Origin: Crotophaga sulcirostris
Taxonomy: Eukaryota > Chordata > Aves > Cuculiformes > Crotophagidae
Direction: 5' to 3'
DNA length: 64,000 nucleotides
Assembly: GCA_013397455.1 (NCBI GenBank)
Contig: VYZB01000529.1
Location: forward strand, 196,231-260,230
Each line of letters starts with the position of its first letter. Position 1 is the first letter of the stretch. Of this stretch, positions 37,201 to 48,665 are shown piece by piece. A model generated the notes under the pieces. That model was not told where the DNA came from. It worked only from the letters and a program-made list of their open reading frames with translations, and made no database searches. A program made the position numbers and the translations under genes.

Positions 37201-40200
37201 CTAAACACCATCCATACCGTGTGTGTTCATCGCATCAGAATACAGATAAGATTTTTGCATTTCTGAACAGGATGTTGCAGCTGAGCTTCCTAAGTCAGTT
37301 AGAAATGCTAATGAACAGATCCTCCTGGGCTCACCTTGTTTGACAGCTACTGTTACGCACAGGTTTTCACACATAAAGGCCCATGGTGTTTAAATGAAGG
37401 ACATACATACAATATTTTGTGGAAACAGAAAAATAATTCAGGTATCCTCCTCTTCTCTCTTGATTATTAACATGCTCATTTATTTATTCTTTCTCTTCTT
37501 CTATCTCATAATAATAATGCAGTTTTACATCTTTTTAACTCTGTGGTTTGCTTGGTTCTTTTTTTCCCAGTATGGGAATTCAATTTCACCTTTCCCTTGC
37601 TGAAGATAGGCAAGATTTTGTAAATTCTTGTTCTTTCTGGACTGTGTCCAGTGCTGTGCTTTTCTTCAATTTTTCTTTTCTGGTAGAGATGTATTTCACA
37701 CATGAAATTTCTGTCAATTTAATCCTGCTTTAGCTATGATATTTTCCTGCCATTTTAAAATTTTATTTTGAAAATGTTTTAAATCTTTGGATAAATTGGT
37801 TCTGAACCAGACAGGGCTATTTCAGAGTCTTGCCAAAACCAATCAATAATAGTAAAAATAAAATTAAGAAAAAAATTTGACCTTTTCACTTAATTTGAAA
37901 AACTAAACTAAATTTCTTAGAAGTCTGTTGCTTCTTATTTTCAAAAGGAAAAATTAAAGTTGTACTTCAAGAGAGTACCTTGTCACTTTTTTTGTCTATT
38001 TTCTGGCTTTACAAGGGCTTTTTAAGGTGAAAATCTTTGTACTAATTAGGGGAGCAACGATCTAATATGCAGGAAGTGTCATGTTGACCTTCTTGAGCCC
38101 TGGAAGTGATTATCCTGAAACATGAGGATTAATATTTCCTGCATTCTCATAGTGTGTTTTACAACTTGTTATATCACAAGATTTCAACAGACATCTGAAA
38201 TATCAGTATTACTTTTCTAGCAGCTGTGAGTACAGATAATGCTTCAGAGTAGTAACAACTGAAAAAAGAGAAGTAGTTAAGGAAATGCTACTAGTTATCT
38301 TGTGTAAGAAAAAAAAAAGGGTTTTCTCAACTTCTTTTCTGTACATGTATGATTGCACTATCTCCTTTGCACGGTTTTCTAAATTTCTCTTCATATCAGA
38401 GCACCATCCTCTCTGTTCTGTTTATCTTTACAACATGGGATATAACAACAGTTTATATTTCAAAACTTCTAGTAGTTTGACATGATTTGTTAAAGTGCTG
38501 ATTAATTGCAGCTGATCAGGTTTTGCATTTCTTTAGAAAGAAGTCAGTTAGGATAGGGAAAAGTGGGAGAGGAAATGTATCATAAGGAGAAGGATAACAC
38601 GGTTTTTTTGTAGAAGTCATTTAATGTTTAGTAGACACAGTATTCACTCTTCTTACCTATTTATCAGCAGCCTTGGAGTATATCTCTAAAAACCTCAGAA
38701 ATTCATACAGAAATGCATTTCCCTTTCACGAGAAGAGATTATCCTTGTCCCTCATAACTGCAATTCAGGAAGATGGGAAACTCATCATGGGCCATGTACT
38801 GGAAGTCACCCGAAAATCAACTCCAGTGACTGCAAATTCATATTGGGTGCCAGGCAAACATCCTTCATTCTTACTGCCAAAATACCCAGGGAGATAATTT
38901 CAGTAAACAGGATTTAACCAGTCCTTGTCTGCTTTCCAAGCCACAGTGTGTAACAGGATATTCATACCAGAGTTCTCCAAAATTCAGACTTAAGATTACT
39001 CACTTTAGACAACGAAAGGAGGTCCCCTCTGTTTAGAACTGTGCCTTCCAAGGTTCTTTAAAGCAGACTGTCTGTAGTACGTGTGGGCTAAATAGCCCTC
39101 AGCTGTCTGAAAGAGAAAATCAGGAAGACATGAGCAAACATCTCCTTTTTCACTTTAAAGAAAAATACCATAGAGAAACACAATTGTCTCAACCAAAGTA
39201 AAGGGTACTTGATTTCACTGGTAATAAGGTTTACTGAATGAGAAGTGTTGTTTAATTAACTGACAGGTCTTCACAAAAAAATCTTGTAGGGTAGGAGGGT
39301 AAGCCTTATTATGAATACATATATAGAGAGGAACAACCTGGGAGAGAGGCTAAATAACAAACTGGGTTCAGAACGTAAAGCAGAACCAGAGTTTGACAGA
39401 GAAGGAAAATCCATTCAATGAAAAATCTCACTGGGACGCACTTTCCAGGCAAAAACTCAGCTTGAAGCTCCTTGAAAATGCAAGTTTGCCTCCAGATTAC
39501 TTGCTGGCAAGAATCCCATCAGTTTTGCTCTCTGAGCTATACAGACAAGATATCGGAGACTGACAGCTTGGCCTTCATTTTTCCCAGGCCTCTCTTTCCT
39601 TTCCAGCCTAGCAATAGTTGCTGTTTATGTAGCTGGGTCTGGTATGTTAATCCTGAAAAAGATTATTTTTCTTTGACTCATATACAGTTTGTGGGAAACT
39701 TGCCCATCTGATGTAAAGAAATTCCAAGTGTTACCTTTATTTAAGTCCATAAATTCCTTGTCCAGTGCTTTAACTAAGTATGTCCTGTGTGTGCCCTATG
39801 GAAACAGAAAATTTCAAACACTAGTATTTATTGAATTATATTNATATAAAATAACATAAGTATATTTATATACTTATATTCAGTCTATTGAATAAACTCG
39901 TGTTTGTTCAGTTCAAGATCAGTTCCTCTTTGCTCTTACTGAAAGAAAGTGACTATTTGGTTGTGAAGTGTGTAAAACCCACTGTCTCAACCAGAAGTAA
40001 ATAGAGTTTTAGTAGTGTTATTACAGGCTTGTTTTTTTTTCTTATATAAATCTTTGCTAATAATAAGACAACCTCTGGTAATTATTTCTATGAATGAATG
40101 TCAGTGTTGTCTATTCACCTCTGGACTTACACTGCAGCCTCATTTTCTTCCCTGCCATACATCTAGTATGCCATAATGAAGAAGGCTATCAAACACCTTT

Positions 40201-43200
40201 TATCTTTTCCTGCTATCCTGGAAAGCATTTCAATATTTGTCCTCCATTCTGCACCACTGTGTCTCTGCTTTACAGAAGGTATCTTCTTTTGTAATTGTCA
40301 GTAATACGTCATTTTCTTCTAACTTGCTTCTCAGGATCTTCCAATTAATATAAGGATGCTTTGTTTTTCACTGACCACACTTAGTTCTTTAGTCAAGTTA
40401 AACGTGGTCCTTTCACTGAATGTACCGTCTATTTGAGTACATAACTCTTTACATAATCCTTTCCCAAGGTAAAGTTCTTCCTATCAGCTGTGCCAATCTG
40501 AGGGCCAAAGTCAGTTTCTCCAGATTCTCATGTAGCAACTGCCCTTCAAAATAAGGTGGTTTATGCCAGTTTTTTCCCTATGAATTATAAAAAATGAATC
40601 CTGGATGCAGTAATTCTTGAACCTTCTGTTTATCTGCATTTTTCGTCATTGCCATTTCCTTGTCAGAATCTCTAACTCTGCTTCTTCCATGAGGAAATCT
40701 CGTGTTTTGGAAAAAGGTAATTTATCACTACTTCCATTCTGAAATCTGTCTACATGCACTGGAGCCTACCTATTAAAGTCCAATTATTGGCAATCAGTGT
40801 AGGATTTGTTGTCAAGCAAGTCTTGCATGATTCATCTTTCTTAGACCAGCTTTCTTTATAACCCTTGATTAGTTTTTGCCTGTTAATATTAATTAGATGC
40901 TTGCGCATCCTGTACCATCAAGGATTATCATGCTTCATTAGTATTGTTGTTTGAACTGAATGCCAAGAAAGTGTTTGGTCACAAAGAACTGTAATATCTG
41001 TATTTTTAGAAACATTTGAATTTGCTGCCTTGCTTACTAAAAGGATCAAGACTGTATCTCATTAAGACATGGCTAAAGTTCAAGTTATTAACAGATTTCA
41101 GATGCTTTTCCTGTGAAGGATGGGACTGTAAGATTTGAGTTAAGACAATTTTTGTGCAATATATTTAGTTTCTTATGGTTTCTGTAGATGCAAGTAATTT
41201 AGCACATATATAGTATCAGATGTTGGTAAGTAGTATACATTATCTGATGCATGTGCTAGGAAATTGGAATGCATTTGGCAACTGTTTATTAGCATTTCAA
41301 ACTCCGAATTACTATGATAACTAGCAATTATTAGTGAGGTTAGGAATCCTTATATATGCTGTTGTTTAGAGACAGAAAGGATGGGCATACTACATATAAG
41401 GGTCTGCTTGTTTCCTGAAATAACCATGACCAAATTTCTCGACGAAAATGGCAGTTTTGCATGTTCTGAAGCACTTTTCTGAAAGGCAAGTCTTTGAATA
41501 GCTATCCATTATTTCAGTTTCTTCTGCATTTGAAGCAAGTGGCAAATGAAGTTAGAACAGTCTTAAACATCACCAAGCTTTCAGTTGTGAACAGTTTGAT
41601 TTGTTTATCTGAAAAAACAGTACCTATAGAAATGGGAACAGAGGCTGAATTTCCATGTGGCAGACTTTCTGCTATCAAAGAGGCACTGTCTGTGGCAAGT
41701 CCCTGAGTGCCATCGTTTGTACGTGGCAGGTATATGATGAATCTATCATAATATTATATGTACCTCCAGCTGGTTCACTGAGGACATCTGATTTCCAAGA
41801 GCTGCCCAATGATGTGGGCTGGCACAGTGGGGGATTTTTGATACAGGAAGGTTGGAAAAAACTTCTTTCTTGCCCACAGAGTTACTCTGATTGCCACCTC
41901 CATTATCTTGTACTTCTATTTTTAAAAGGTTACCCTAAGCAGAAGTCAGTAATGTACAGAACAACTACAATATGATATTAATAACACAATTTTTTTCCCC
42001 TGTTCACCAGCTATGTCCTAATGTGAACGACTACCTGTGGTAATTCCATATCTTCCTTCTTTGGAAGAAAACAGCCAGTCAGGAGGCCTCTTCTAGGGAT
42101 TTGGTTGGGGAATGAAACTGATATGAACTGGGCTAAATGTGTGGAAAGTTACTGTGAACCAGCAAATTCATAGTAACACTTTGTGTATGTGCTCTCAAGC
42201 CGAAAAACTGTTAGGTAATTAGATTTAGCCCATTTTCATTGAAAGTCATTAGTACAAGCTGCTATATAGACTAATTAGCCCTGCTTATTAGTCAGACTAA
42301 TACTGCACTGATGTGCCTGTCTTATTTCTGGTACTTCAATTAATACTTTTGGAGGTAGCTTGGGTAGGTCACCTCAGATTTGATTTGTAGGATGTAGACA
42401 TGCCCCTGTTATGCCATTTAGCAGAACTATGCCAGGCCTCCCTGGCACATGGAGCAAACGTAGACAGTTGTGGCTATTCCATGTGTAGTAGAGGTCAGGT
42501 CAAAGTTGATCCAAATCAGCCCCAGCAAACAGCTGGGTATAATGCAAAATGTAGTAGGTTGCTTGCAAGTAGTTAAGATGCAGTTAAAATAGATTGTAAG
42601 ACCTCTTTTTCACTGTTAAACAATACAAAATGTGGGGTGTTTTTTTTGTTTGTTTGTAGCTTTTTTTGTAGCTGAGATATATGTGCAGTTGTCTCTTCAC
42701 TTTACTAAAAGTAGCCTTCAGCAAAATGGCTTAAAATGTTGAAAACACATTAAAGACATTAAGGTAGTGGGAAGTGTATTTTCTTCTTTTATAGGTATAT
42801 CTTTTGGTCAGTGCTTTAATGCAATGATTGATGAAAATGTTGTCTATGGCTGACATCTGGTATTATTAATGGATGTAGAATCAAATTTCTTTGGCATTAG
42901 GGGAAAAGGCTGATCTGTGTCTCACTAGATAAAATGTTCAAATGGGAATGGACCTTCAGTTTAATTTTAGGTATTGCATTTTAAACCTGTCAGGCTAATA
43001 AACGATGCTAATTGCACCTATTATTTAGGTCTGTTTTACTTATGAAAATATTTAACTCGGTAATGGATAAGAAAGAGCTTTGAATTCTTTGACTAAAATC
43101 TGAAGCTTTGATATGTGCAAAATTCTAATCCAAGCCAAAGGTAAAAAGCAAATGGGCAAGTTCAGAAGGTGGCGTTTTGCTCTGTAAATGTTACGTTTTG

Positions 43201-43289
43201 CAGCACTCCATGAGTTAAAAGTAGAGCACTGCACAAGGCTGCTATTGTGAGAGCCAACTCAAGGATTTTTAATGCTGCAAGACAAAGGG
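34206..43289. other. Intergenic DNA, no gene recognised
   Basis: No supported gene. A single ambiguous base N is at 39843 inside an AT-rich stretch (39835-39890), probably a consensus or polishing problem. A motif-rich block at 42210-42350 is noted separately. Frames up to 106 codons (35307-35627, 41655-41975) have no recognisable domain. Confidence 0.7.
42210..42350. promoter_or_regulatory. Candidate homeodomain-site cluster
   Basis: Within 140 bases there are TAATTAG (42216-42222), CATTAGT, the palindromic CTAATTAG (42271-42278), TTATTAG, ACTAATA and AATTAATA. Such density of TAAT cores is typical of conserved developmental enhancers, but it can also arise by chance in AT-rich DNA. No functional evidence is visible. 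Confidence 0.22.
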
Positions 43290-43460
43290 TTCCCTTAGCT
43301 AAAAATAATCTTTTCTTTCCTCCTTCTCCTAAGCTTTTCCCTCCAGGGAGCAGATTCATTATACTGCGCGTACGCATTCAGAGCGTTGCAGGAGTTGCTG
43401 AGATTTATGACGTCACGACTCTAAGCCTTCCTCTTCTGCCACAAGGTTTGCACGCGTAGC
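43290..43460. promoter_or_regulatory. Candidate regulatory segment with MEF2 and CRE sites
   Basis: A MEF2-consensus CTAAAAATAA is at 43299-43308, TGCGCGTACGCA at 43365-43376 and a perfect cAMP-response element TGACGTCA at 43408-43415, with a further ACGCGT near 43453. Eight or so CpGs in 100 bases stand out from CpG-poor flanks. This could be an enhancer or an unannotated 5' end. No TATA box or splice-linked exon could be established. Confidence 0.28.
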
Positions 43461-46400
43461 TGTTACCCTTTATGTCTTGCTAAATGCCATTTTGATGTAC
43501 TAATGTGCCTCTTACCTATGTAGAAGACAGCATTCGCTGTTCTAGGTCAGTAAATTTGCAAAGGGAATGCACAGATAAAGAAAGTGGGCTTGTTTTTGTT
43601 GTTAGACAAAGCTTCCCCTCGATTTTAGGGCTTGCTAATCAAACAAAACAAAACACACACCTCATCAAGATTTTACACGGTTCACTTGTCAGGCAGAAGT
43701 GTGCCTGGAATCCATTTCCAACAGAGGTCAAAGATCAGAAGTGCTAAGGCAGCCAAGGGAATGATTCCCCTGTGACACTTTTGCTGTGTTTTGATGAAAG
43801 TGAAAGCCATGTGGTACACGGATGAAAAAGCAAACAGATTTTTTTTTCCTGTGGCAGTGCTGAATTTTGAAGCTAAGCACAGCAGGTAAGAAGAGTCTAA
43901 TATTTGAAAAGCACTGGTACAACGAGACACCAAAGCACTGATCTCTGTCTTTTTAGCCTCTTGCTACATTTCTCACACAAGTTTGTGTTTTTGTGATTCA
44001 CAGTACTGTATTTTTTTTCTTTTGTCCTAAGAGCCCGGGTGTTTTCCTTTACTAATCCCACACGGGGAGCAGGGGAATTGTGTATGTAATGCATGGGAGG
44101 TCATAATGTGGCAAATGATATGTATTATATCTTACTAGAAGAAGTATACTTCCCCAGTAGAAATGGCCATATTAACTTAAATATGCAAATGATATATGTT
44201 GGAGTATTACCTAAGGATGGGACTAAAAACCAATAATTCATATAATATAGCTTTTTTACTATGCCAGAAATAATGTTTTTTTCATATGTTTGATTACACA
44301 ATTCTGTTCTCCTAACACAATAGTTCCTGGCTAGTATGGGTAGTATGACTCTTATTTCTTATGCCTCTGACTGTTACATACTGTTAATTCCATTGTATTG
44401 CCATATTTGGAGGGTCATTAAATGCATATGCTTCCACTTTTTATACGTGCAGCTTTTTGTTGTGCACTTTTCTGAAGCTTGATGAACATGCAATTTTTAT
44501 AAGTTAATAAATAACAATACTGCAAAAAGCCACACAGTAAAAAATTATCAAGGGATTTTATGACTCAGGGAATCAGTAATGGAATACAGAGTTTTTCACC
44601 TCTAGGGCACTGATTCGAATATAACCTAGGTCATTAGTGAGCAAAAATCATTACCAGCAGCTGTTCAGTGACCTACAGAATGTGAAATGAGTTTGTGGTC
44701 TCAATACAGTTTCTACTACATATGCATATAGATAGCAGAAAAATCACAGTCAGAGTTGGCCTTGTTGGCATTCTCACCAGAGAAACTAAAATCCAAACAG
44801 ATGCATGGAGTGACTAAATGGCTCTCATATTTGTGAGCATAAAAAGCATTTGACTGATATAAGGAAGAGGAGAAATCCCATTGACAGCACGTTTAAGAAA
44901 ATGTACAGCTGACAGTTATTGATTGAAAATCCTCTCTCCTCTAATAAGGATAGATTCCCTTTCAAGTGACTGCTGCTGTGGACATCTGAAGGTCTTGAAA
45001 TTAGTCTTGTAGTGATTTCATTGTCGTTAACATATTATGCCGCCAACGAAGCGAAGAATCGTGGGTTGAAATAACAAAGCATTAGGATTTCCAAGAGATG
45101 AATTTCAGTTTCTTAAAGTTTAGGTGGGGATTGTGCAGCAGCACAAACAATGTGGGTGGAAAAATGTTGTGGGTGGTGGGAGGGATTTCATGGCAGCTCT
45201 TTCCAGATGACTGAATTACTTATTGCCTTATCTTCTAAACCAGTTATGCATTCTTGCCTCAACTGATGGATGTAGGAAGAAGATACACTTTTCTCTTGGC
45301 TTTTTTACTAAGAACAAATGTATCCTTAGCTTACCATCTGATAGATCTTCTGTGACAGCCCTTGCAGTGACATAAATTTGATGAGCTCTGTAAGTCTTTT
45401 CCATCTTAAACTACAGTGCAATTAGAGCTTAACTGACTAAGGATTTGACACTGAGCAAGTTTTCTTCCTGTGCGATTTTTACATAATTTGCTAATTTCCT
45501 GGTTGCATTAATTTTCCCAGTTTTCTTCTAGTATTTCCAGGAAATGAATACACAGTATTGTAAATGCTTTAATGTTTTTAGACAATTGATCAGATTTGTC
45601 ACATTTTATGACAGGGTTGGGACTTTATTTTAAAGAATTGCAAACTTGATTGCACTTCAGATCATGTTTATGAGAATAAGAAAGATGTAGCCGTGCTGTC
45701 TTTGTCACACTTAGTTAAACATGTTAATTTGGAATAAATCATCTATGAAGATGTCACAGAAAAAAAAATCTGGAAGGGAGGTTCCTGACTGTTGCATTTA
45801 AGACTTTATATTGTTTATCTAGGTATGATGCTACATGGTAGCTGCTAGGTCAGAGATACAGAGTGCATAAAGTTATCCTCAGTTTTGCAGAGTGGGCAAG
45901 GTGGTTACAGTTTTGTGAGCATAATCAGTAATACCTGTATAAAATCTGTGGAGTTTTAGATTGACAGCAAAGTGCCTTCCTTCTTGGTAGTGTTCCAGTA
46001 ACTTATCTTCTTTTTACCTAAGCCCATTTGGTCATAGTTTTCTCTGCACTACCCTGATACCCATTAACTATAACAAGTAGCTTTGCAAAGTAGATTATCC
46101 CTTATATAGTGAAACCTCCCTTGTGGAAAGCTGGGAACTATTTGCAGGGTTTCCTCTGGCTCATTCTTCTGGGGGAGTGAGCAGGCTGTCTTTAGTGAGT
46201 AACTCAAATATTTAGTACCAAAATCAGGCAGCTTTAGAAGACTGCAAGATCTCTGCAAAAAGGACATAAAAGGCAGTGTACGGCTTCATTCCTGAATGCC
46301 CCATGTTCTCACAGTGTGAAAGCCGAAAAATTGGCAGCCAGAACAATTATCCACCTGGTATAGCATGGGGCTGCTTATCAAGAGGAGAATTCGCAATAGA

Positions 46401-48239
46401 GACTGGGAAAATCAGTACAGACCCTGCTCAGCTAGACTTGAAAACAGATCCAGCATACTCTGGAGATGGCATCTTCATGGAGAGAGTGTAGTTGGCCCAC
46501 TCTGAAACTCGTTCTTCTTAGCTCAAATACAAAATTTCTTGGGGATCAGGACAGAAGTATAAGAGCAGAAGCTCCCCCAGTCAAGAGCCTGTGCAGGGCC
46601 TGCTGTGCTCTTATTTCCTCTCTGCTCTGTGGTGCCATGAAGGGTTTTGTGTAAGCACAGAAGGACATTTTCTTGATGCTTTTTCTTCTGCCATTAAGAA
46701 AAAATGAGCCCTTAGCATTTGTTCCAGTCCTAAAAAGGTGATTTAAGTAGATCAGAAAAGCACAGATGAAGCAGATGTGACACACTATCTCCACTATTTC
46801 CCAGGTGAGGACAGAGATGCAACTCACCTGAGGCCATGCGGAGAACCTGTGAACCGTCAGACTGACAAATCCCTGTGTCCCAAATTTAAGTTGCAAAATC
46901 ATCTTTTTTTCAGCTTAGGTCATGAATAAGATACATTTAAGAGAAGCACTTGAAATATGTTTTATCTTTATATAAGGAGAATCCTGTTAAATGCCCTGGC
47001 CTCTCAGATGTAGGGCAATATCTCAGTAGATTCACAGTCCCACTGGTATAAACAGAAGATATTCTTAAGCTCCACTAAATTGCCTTGGAGGCACTGGCTG
47101 CTTTAAACTGAAAATCCAAAATCCAATAAAGGATACTACAAGGCTTGCTTGTGGCATCCCAAATATGTTAATGTGTTTCAGTGAATTATTTTATTTAGCT
47201 TAGGTCTGGCTCACCTGATTGTAGAAAAGGGGGAAAGGCAGAGAAGTCACACTTCTTTGGTTGAATGGTTGACACCGTGTGGACAGGACAGAGATGAAAC
47301 TGAGGTACTTCCCTCTGCAAATTTGATGGGTTTGTGCAAAAAAAAGGCCAATTTCTTCCCTGATTGCTAGGACTAGAGGAGGTTGGAGGGATGACACTGC
47401 TGAGGCTGCAGTCAGTGTAGTGCTATGGTGGACACTGAAGCTGTTGCAAGAGCACAGCCCAGCTTCTTGTAGCTGTTTCATTTGCGTGTGGGCAACACAT
47501 TCAGTCAGATGATGTACTTTCTTCCTGACAAGCAAAAGTGATTTTAAAATCCCTTTTTTTACACTTCACAAAAATTTTAATCAGTTTAAGCTGATTTTCA
47601 AATGCTTTCTTAATTTGATTTTCTGGCTTCAACAGACTTTGGAATAATTTTTCAACAAAACCACTAGTGTTTTCACAAGTTGAAGTGGATATTTGTCATT
47701 GAGACAAGGCCATATCAGGCCTTCTCAGCCCATGACTGTGTTTAGTGCCATGATGGCTGTGTACTTGCCTTTAATGCTTCTGTCTGGTTTAACTAGCTTT
47801 TGCCCTGACTTCTGCTTATCTTTTGCTTATTTTGTTCTGAAATAACCACTAAAAGATATTTCATAAATTGTTATTTTTTAAGCCTCTTAAAAGACCAGTT
47901 ACTCATATGATATGCTTGGGCTGGAGGCCTTTCTGGAGTGTGTAAGGACTATTCCTACTGCTGATCCTCAAGGGGGGAATTGCAATTTATTGATTGGAGA
48001 TGTAGACAAACCTGGGAGGATCTGGTATAGAAATAGAGAGGGATTCTTATGTACGTGCAGCACGTCTATTTATGTGTTGTAAAAAACCAGTCAGATGGCC
48101 ACTAAGAGTGATACTCTGGGGGAAGTGAACAAAAAATAGTGTTGGGCAAGAATTGCTTCCCTCCAGAGTCACAGTGATTAGGTACAGCCAATTTAGGCAA
48201 ATATAAGAGAGGAACAGAAATGTAATCTCTGGTTTAGAG
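43461..48239. other. Intergenic DNA, no gene recognised
   Basis: Unique-looking sequence. A small CpG cluster (gccgccaacgaagcgaagaa) occurs at 45039-45062 without other promoter features. A 118-codon - strand frame at 46546-46902 has no recognisable motif. Confidence 0.7.
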
Positions 48240-48665
48240 AAGTGGCTTACAATTTTTTTGTAAGGAGGAAGCCAGTTGCCACAGGGCCCTGGCCAGGCAG
48301 CAGGGCTTCAAGCTCAGCCCCTCTGTGGTGCAGGAGGGCACTGCAGCCCACCAGGCGTGGAGAGGAGCTCCCAAACTGCTCCAGGCTGCAGCCTGTTACT
48401 GTGATCCCAACTCTTGTGCTTCGTGTTGAGTTCATGTCTTGCTCCTTCCCCCTGTCCTGAATGCTGGATCTCAAGCAGCCTTTGCTTTGACTGCCTGCCC
48501 CCCTCTGCACCCAGAGTCCTCCTCTCAGGCTCACCAGGCCCCCAGAGAGTCTGCACCATGCTCCTGTCCGACAGACACACGAGTGTTGCCCCATTTTATG
48601 GTCAGAGGCACAGCCTTGGGTGAGCTGGGGGCGGCTTTCCCACACATGCCCTCTTCCCTCACTAC
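48240..48665. other. Second GC-rich island without an assigned function
   Basis: About 420 bases are GC-rich with long chance frames on both strands (140 codons on -, 82 on +). Frames in several phases at once indicate composition rather than coding. No similarity by eye to the island at 33860. No transposon ends seen. Confidence 0.5.

Noticed and set aside
46546..46902. 118-codon open frame on the - strand
   Set aside because: Low-information sequence, no motif; length is within chance expectation for a 64 kb window.
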